DNA of 60,720 nucleotides from Gnetum montanum (Eukaryota; Streptophyta; Gnetopsida; Gnetales; Gnetaceae): contig MNCI01011532.1 in NCBI GenBank assembly GCA_015680685.1, forward strand, positions 508,666 to 569,385. The letters are read 5' to 3'. A program made the position numbers and the translations under genes. Under the pieces are notes generated by a model, which saw only the letters and a program-made list of their open reading frames with translations, made no database searches and was not told where the DNA came from. Of this stretch, positions 56,112 through 60,720 are shown one piece after another; the stretch's first letter is position 1; each line of letters starts with the position of its first letter.

Positions 56112-56234
56112 ATTAAATCTGGTCAAAGAAGGCAAATATCCAACACACATCCAACTCGTGCATAACTATCCAACACAAATACATTGAATCTGGTCAAAGA
56201 AGGCAAATTGCCAACACACATCCAACTCGTGCCA
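56112..56234 (+). repeat. T3 U3 tandem duplication, 72-bp period
   Basis: The segment ATCTGGTCAAAGAAGGCAAA...CAACACACATCCAACTCGTGC occurs at about 56115-56161 and 56187-56233 with few changes. Confidence 0.88.
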
Positions 56235-56994
56235 ACTATTCATGGGACACATGTCACTAGATCTATGTTTCTCTCATCTCCCAACCGTTGATTCCATTCT
56301 TGAAAACCCTAGCCAAACCCTAGCCCAACCCTATAAATACCCTATCAATTCACACAAACGAAGGGGGCAAAAAAGAGAGGAGGCAAGAGAATCAAAGCAA
56401 AAGCAGCAAGAGAGAAGGGAGAGGAAGGGGCAAAGATTGGAGAGGTTGGTGATTCTGAAGGAGGACAAAACTTGTAATCCTTGGGCACTCGGCACATCCA
56501 ATTGTTGGCTTCCAAGTTCTTCTCACATTCATCCCATTTCATCGTCGCATCATCATGTCATATCTTTCCGGGGCTAGGCGTTTCACTTGCCATCCACACT
56601 TGTGCAACTACGCTTTGACTGGTGCACATTTTTTTAAACAATAATAATACAGTTTCATTATTGCCTCCCATTTACATTGTTTAATTCTGTTTATGCTTTA
56701 CAAATATAACTTTGTTTATGCTTTATTCATAATTCAGTACGCTTTATTTACATTTCGTATCATTGTTTACATTCCGTTTACATCTTATTTACGATAACCC
56801 TAGTGCTAGCCATAGCTTATGCTCAGGGAAGTCTTTGGTTGATTTACATGCAAACCATCCAAGGCACTCTGCCTTCATTCCCTTTTCCAGCTTGCCCTCA
56901 AGCGAAGGCAGGGTCAGCTGTGGCTGCCCGACGATCTCTCGGTGTTTGTTTTCCTTCCAGCCTTACACCGACGATTTAGGTCAATACAGTTTTT

Positions 56995-57012
56995 TGGCGC
57001 TAGAAGGAGGGC
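56995..57012 (+). other. T3 primer-binding site
   Basis: TGGCGCTAGAAGGAGGGC lies six bases after the LTR end and equals the T2 site. Confidence 0.85.
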
Positions 57013-57176
57013 CACTTTCTTGTTATTGATTAAAACCTCACTACCTATCAAAACTCATCCATCTTGCCCATTTGAGTCTCTTCATCCCTGTTGATCACAC
57101 TAAGCTTGTGTCACCCCACACTACATCTACTTACGATCCAACTCCATTCGTCTATCCCAGTCCATTCACATTTATC

Positions 57177-59940
57177 ATGGAATCTTCCCAAGTCAACCCA
57201 GTAACACTACCAATTGCTTCAAACCCTGTGACTGCTACGGAATCTATAACCGTTATTGAACACATAAATCCTCAAGGCCCTACACGCCAATCCCTCAGGC
57301 TACAAGGCAAAGGCCCTATTCACGCAACTCTTACACCCGAACAATATAATTTTATCTGTGTTAAGATCCAAGCCAACCTACCCATTGATCGTATAGAGAG
57401 GGAAGCTAAGTGAGAATATGAATTCATCCATAAAGGAGGACGTGAGTTTATCCCTTCAGCTTTTGACATAATCCCACTATCTGAAAACCATCATAAACTC
57501 ATATCCCAACTTCTTATGACTAGAAGTCAAGCCTTACAACTACCTCCCATAGAGCCTCAAGACGAAGAAGATGACTTTGCAGCCCAATCTGAACATGGAG
57601 AATCATACCATACTGTTAGCCCCCATGCCCACACAAACCTATTATCCCATCCTTTCCTAGAAGAAACTATGTTTCCTTCTTCATCCACAAACATTCAAGC
57701 ACCTGTTTCCCATTCCATCCCTATCTTCTCCGTGCTCAATAACATTCACTCTGATGCATCCACTTCCATCATTCCTCCACCAGTGCAGTCCCAACAACTC
57801 CCCCAAACCAACGCAGGGTCAATCCTCCAACCTCAAGTAATTGGAATACCGTCAGTCATACCAGCTTCCACATCCACCCATTACATACCCCAGATGCAAA
57901 TTCATAGGGCACCATTGATTACTCCTACCCAACATGTTCAAGGTGTTGCCTCACAACATGTGGCTGGGCAATGGGTTCCACCAGTAGTCTCAGTCCCGAA
58001 TACCATCCCACCACAACAAATGTTAGCCCAACAACCTGCTTTTCCACAAACAATGCAACAATTAAACCATTATCATCCACAATCAACTCAATCCATTGGT
58101 TTGCCTACCGCCCAAGAATGGGCAGACACACAAAAAATGATGCACTCGTTGGCAGAAGAATTAAAACGCCTTAAAACTTTCAACAATGAGGAAGTCAAGG
58201 TACTAGATTTCTATCAAGATGACCCAATTGACCCCTCAGTTCCACCCTTGACCTTGCCAAAAGGAGTCTCATTACCTCAACTGACCAAGTACAATGGAGA
58301 AGGGGACCCAAATGCCCACCTAGTGACATTTAGAACCGAAAGCCTTTTACTTCAAGCATGGCCCCATGTAATCTTGCGAGTGTTTGCAATGTCCTTAACC
58401 GGAAAAGCCTTAGACTGGTACCGATCTTTACCCCGTAGCTCCATATCTTCTTTAGAGAATTTGCTGCATCAGTTTGTCACCCGTTTCAAGTACAACTTAA
58501 AACCTAAAGCCACATTAGATATCTTGATTCAAATTAAATAAGCACCTTTAGAGCCAGCACAAAATTTTATCCAAAGGTGGAGTGCAACCTTAAATGAACT
58601 TCATGAACCTATCCCCGAAACATATTTACCCACTATCCTCAAATCAGCAGTGAATGACTTTATTAAGTCAAAACTTTAGTACCTGAAAGCCGGCACATTG
58701 AGCCAAGCATTCGTACAAATCAAAGACATAGAAGAAGTAGCACAAACAAGTAATGACCCAGCCTACTCAGCCTTTAGAAGCCAACACATAAGGAAAGATA
58801 AATCCAAAACAATGGTAGCAGCAATGGCTGAGGGAAAACAACCCACTATCCCAAACAACTATGAAAGAACAGCATCCACTCATACACCTGAAAGTTCCTC
58901 AAATAGAAACAACAACACAGGTCATGCACGTACCTTCGAAAGGAAAGACCCTACTCAATACACACCATTGCCCATGAAGCCCTCACAACTACTTGATCAA
59001 CTTCTAAAGTTTTGGCTAATTCAACACAAACAAATGTCTCCTACGGCCTCACAAAGACATGATCGCTTTTCCGAATTGGCCAAAAATCCAACCTTAGCAA
59101 CATCCAATGAACCTCCCATTCCAAAAAGCTTTAGGTTGGATAGGTTTTGTGAATATCATCAACGGTGTGGTCATGGGACTGATTACTGCTTTGCGTTGAA
59201 ACAAGACATACAATGCATAATAGATGGGGGTGAAGTAGTATTCAACGAGACAAACCCAGTAAGGCCCCAAAACCAATCCATGGGGGTCTACAAGGATCCT
59301 CTCAATACCAAAACCAATGATGTCCCATATGTGATTAATACTATCCATATGGAAAATAGACAAGACTTTCTGCGAAGACCTTTTGTGATTCGGAGGCCTT
59401 CAGAAAACACACCTACCCCAACATTTCCTCAAACCCCTTTTACCACACGCACGTCCCCCACACCATCAAAACCATTCATCATCCACATACCTCCTTCGGT
59501 TGCCACCATACCATCTGAAAACTGACCCATTCCCTTTGTGGTCCGGGTACCAAAACACCTTGGCACACAACTCACCTCCACTTCTCGATGACCTTTGCGA
59601 GAACGTCTTACCGATAGGCTAATAAGAGAGTGCTTAGAAAGAGAAAAAAGTGAGCACATGGAGAGAGAAAACCATGGACACGAATTAGGACTACCAAAGC
59701 CTACACTGCTAAGTACCATTCCCATGAGTTCGTCCATTAATGATCCTAGTACAAGTTACCAAAACAAAAATGAAGTCACAAGTCATATCCCAAACCCAAC
59801 ATTCTCAACTACTAACGTAAAAACCTCTCCATGAGAAATATGAATGTTAGGTCAAATGGACCAAATCTCTATGGATAAGAATGTTCCAAATGGTAAAGAC
59901 CTAGCAAATGCATTGACCCAGGTCACACAAGCCTTAAAAC
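57177..59940 (+). pseudogene. T3 gag
   Basis: The start is the ATG at 57177 (MESSQVNP). Gag and protease stay in a single frame throughout. Blocks: RQSLRLQGKGPI and EQYNFICVKIQ (57290-57390), an acidic FAAQSEHGESYH stretch, a Pro/Gln-rich spacer, the gag domain (KYNGEGDPNAHLV, GKALDWYRSLPRSS, IQRWSATLNE; about 58280-58780), the knuckle-like CEYHQRCGHGTDYC (near 59150) and NALTQVTQALKQKNT (59905). Point stops at 57411, 58539, 58677, 59523, 59589, 59832 and 59841 (approximate) break it. Confidence 0.9.
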
Positions 59941-60720
59941 AAAAGAATACTTCTTTAAGTTTGTATGACCTAGTAATGACTTCACCAGTACATCGAGAGG
60001 ATCTCATACGAATGTTAACTTTAATTCCTGTTAGTGAGGATCTTCCTGCAGATGAACCATCCATTTATGCAGTATTATCCCCACAACTTCAGGAATCGAA
60101 GACCACATCCTTAGAATTCCATGTTAAGGACATTAAGCTAGATGAGAAAACAAGGGAAATCACCACAGCCCCTATGTTCATAACAATACAGGTTTATCAT
60201 TTCAAAATACGTAGGGTACATGTCGATGATGGTGCAGCAACAAATGTAATACCTTTTTCCATCATTGAAAAACTAGGACTCACTGAACAAATACAACCCA
60301 CAACAACCTCTTTCTTGAGATCCCTCAGTGGTTCCCATGTGGGAGTAAAAGGCATGGTTACCTTAGATTTCATAGCCGGAGACCAATTCCCTACATCAGC
60401 TGAATTCATAGTGGTTGATGAAATGCCAGGGTTTAATCTAATCCTAGGACGTCCTTGGCTAGCTCAACTTAAAGCTATATCTTCACCAATCCATCAGGAG
60501 ATACATCTACCTTACGAGGGTGGTGAGATCATCATACATGGGGATACAACACCATCGGTCATTTCCTCACACCTTGAGGTAAGTCAAGGTTCAGACATTG
60601 AGTTCGTTAAGCCTAAACAAGAAACCATGAACATACATTAGAACGTGAACCCAATGTTGACTCACAATCCAACTAGCACTGAAGAAACACAAGAAGACAC
60701 AGACATAGGAGCCATTCCTG
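59941..60720 (+). pseudogene. T3 aspartic protease
   Basis: The frame continues from gag and is open to a TAG at 60639-60641. The catalytic loop is VDDGAATNVIP (near 60223), with the second motif FNLILGRPWLAQL (about 60432-60470). After the TAG the same frame remains open to the window end, and T1 and T2 proteins extend further here, so this stop is likely a mutation within the tail. The domain core has no stop and is the best preserved protease of the three. Confidence 0.88.

Larger units (their letters stand above)
55360..56988 (+). repeat. T3 5' LTR
   Basis: The 1629-bp LTR runs from TGAAACACC to CAATACA. The TATA box (CTATAAATAC) at 56331-56340 is preceded by three AACCCTA-type telobox-like words (56305-56333). 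Purine-rich leader sequence follows. The U3 contains two repeat sets described separately. Confidence 0.82.
55360..60720 (+). mobile_element. T3: Tat-lineage Ty3/gypsy retrotransposon, 5' part
   Basis: LTR, primer site, gag and protease are present; the rest lies beyond the window. It belongs to the same family as T1 and T2 by LTR ends, identical primer site and gag-protease. It sits inside A3. The five bases before it are AGATG, the expected duplication partner outside the window. Confidence 0.88.

Noticed and set aside
1-60720. tRNA, rRNA or conserved host genes
   Set aside because: No cloverleaf, rRNA core words or intact host exon series was recognised on either strand by eye. A covariance-model scan would settle small RNAs.

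Overview
This window is a graveyard of plant retrotransposons from a large, repeat-rich land-plant genome. The evidence is Tat-lineage Ty3/gypsy elements with a second, plant-acquired RNase H, Athila-like Ty3/gypsy elements, and L1-type LINEs whose ORF1 has a DUF4283-like domain plus zinc knuckle. I see no ordinary host gene, tRNA or rRNA. The species cannot be named from this sequence; a gymnosperm-like genome is only a guess.

Layout: 1-399, an unrecognised charged ORF fragment. 400-13178, Tat element T1 (+ strand), 5'-truncated, inserted in the gag of Athila-like element A1 (13179-20403, +). 20404-21451, non-coding with local duplications. 21452-25440, LINE L1a (+), cut at its 3' end. 25441-33220, Athila-like A2 (- strand), carrying 1.9 kb of unidentified DNA. 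33270-47955, Tat element T2 (-), complete to both LTRs and flanked by the 5-bp duplication CCTAC. 47961-50700, relic of a second LINE (L1b). 50903-55359, Athila-like A3 (+), with most of pol deleted. 55360 to the window end, Tat element T3 (+), inserted in A3, with LTR, primer site and a gag-protease frame broken only by point stops.

The exceptional content is in the Tat family. In T1 and T2 the space between protease and reverse transcriptase holds a gene on the opposite strand. It can be modelled as eight exons, and exon sizes and splice sites agree between the two copies (exon 2 is 450 nt in both). It encodes a domain resembling plant FCP1/NLI-interacting-factor HAD phosphatases, then a long unrecognised domain, a short peptide-repeat region, a coiled-coil region and an acidic tail. 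In T1 it has an ATG and an upstream TATA-like box. Being antisense to the element's genomic RNA, its introns would not be spliced out during retrotransposition.

The antisense gene is bracketed by clusters of a roughly 24-nt repeat: a short hairpin followed by a TAAACTAGC-like tail. A third cluster follows integrase. Stem bases differ between clusters with pairing kept, and each position has its own stem type shared by T1 and T2.

All coding regions carry stops or frameshifts, so nothing here is an autonomous active element. Feature limits for decayed regions are approximate unless LTR ends or splice sites are given. Element names (T1-T3, A1-A3, L1a, L1b) are local labels.
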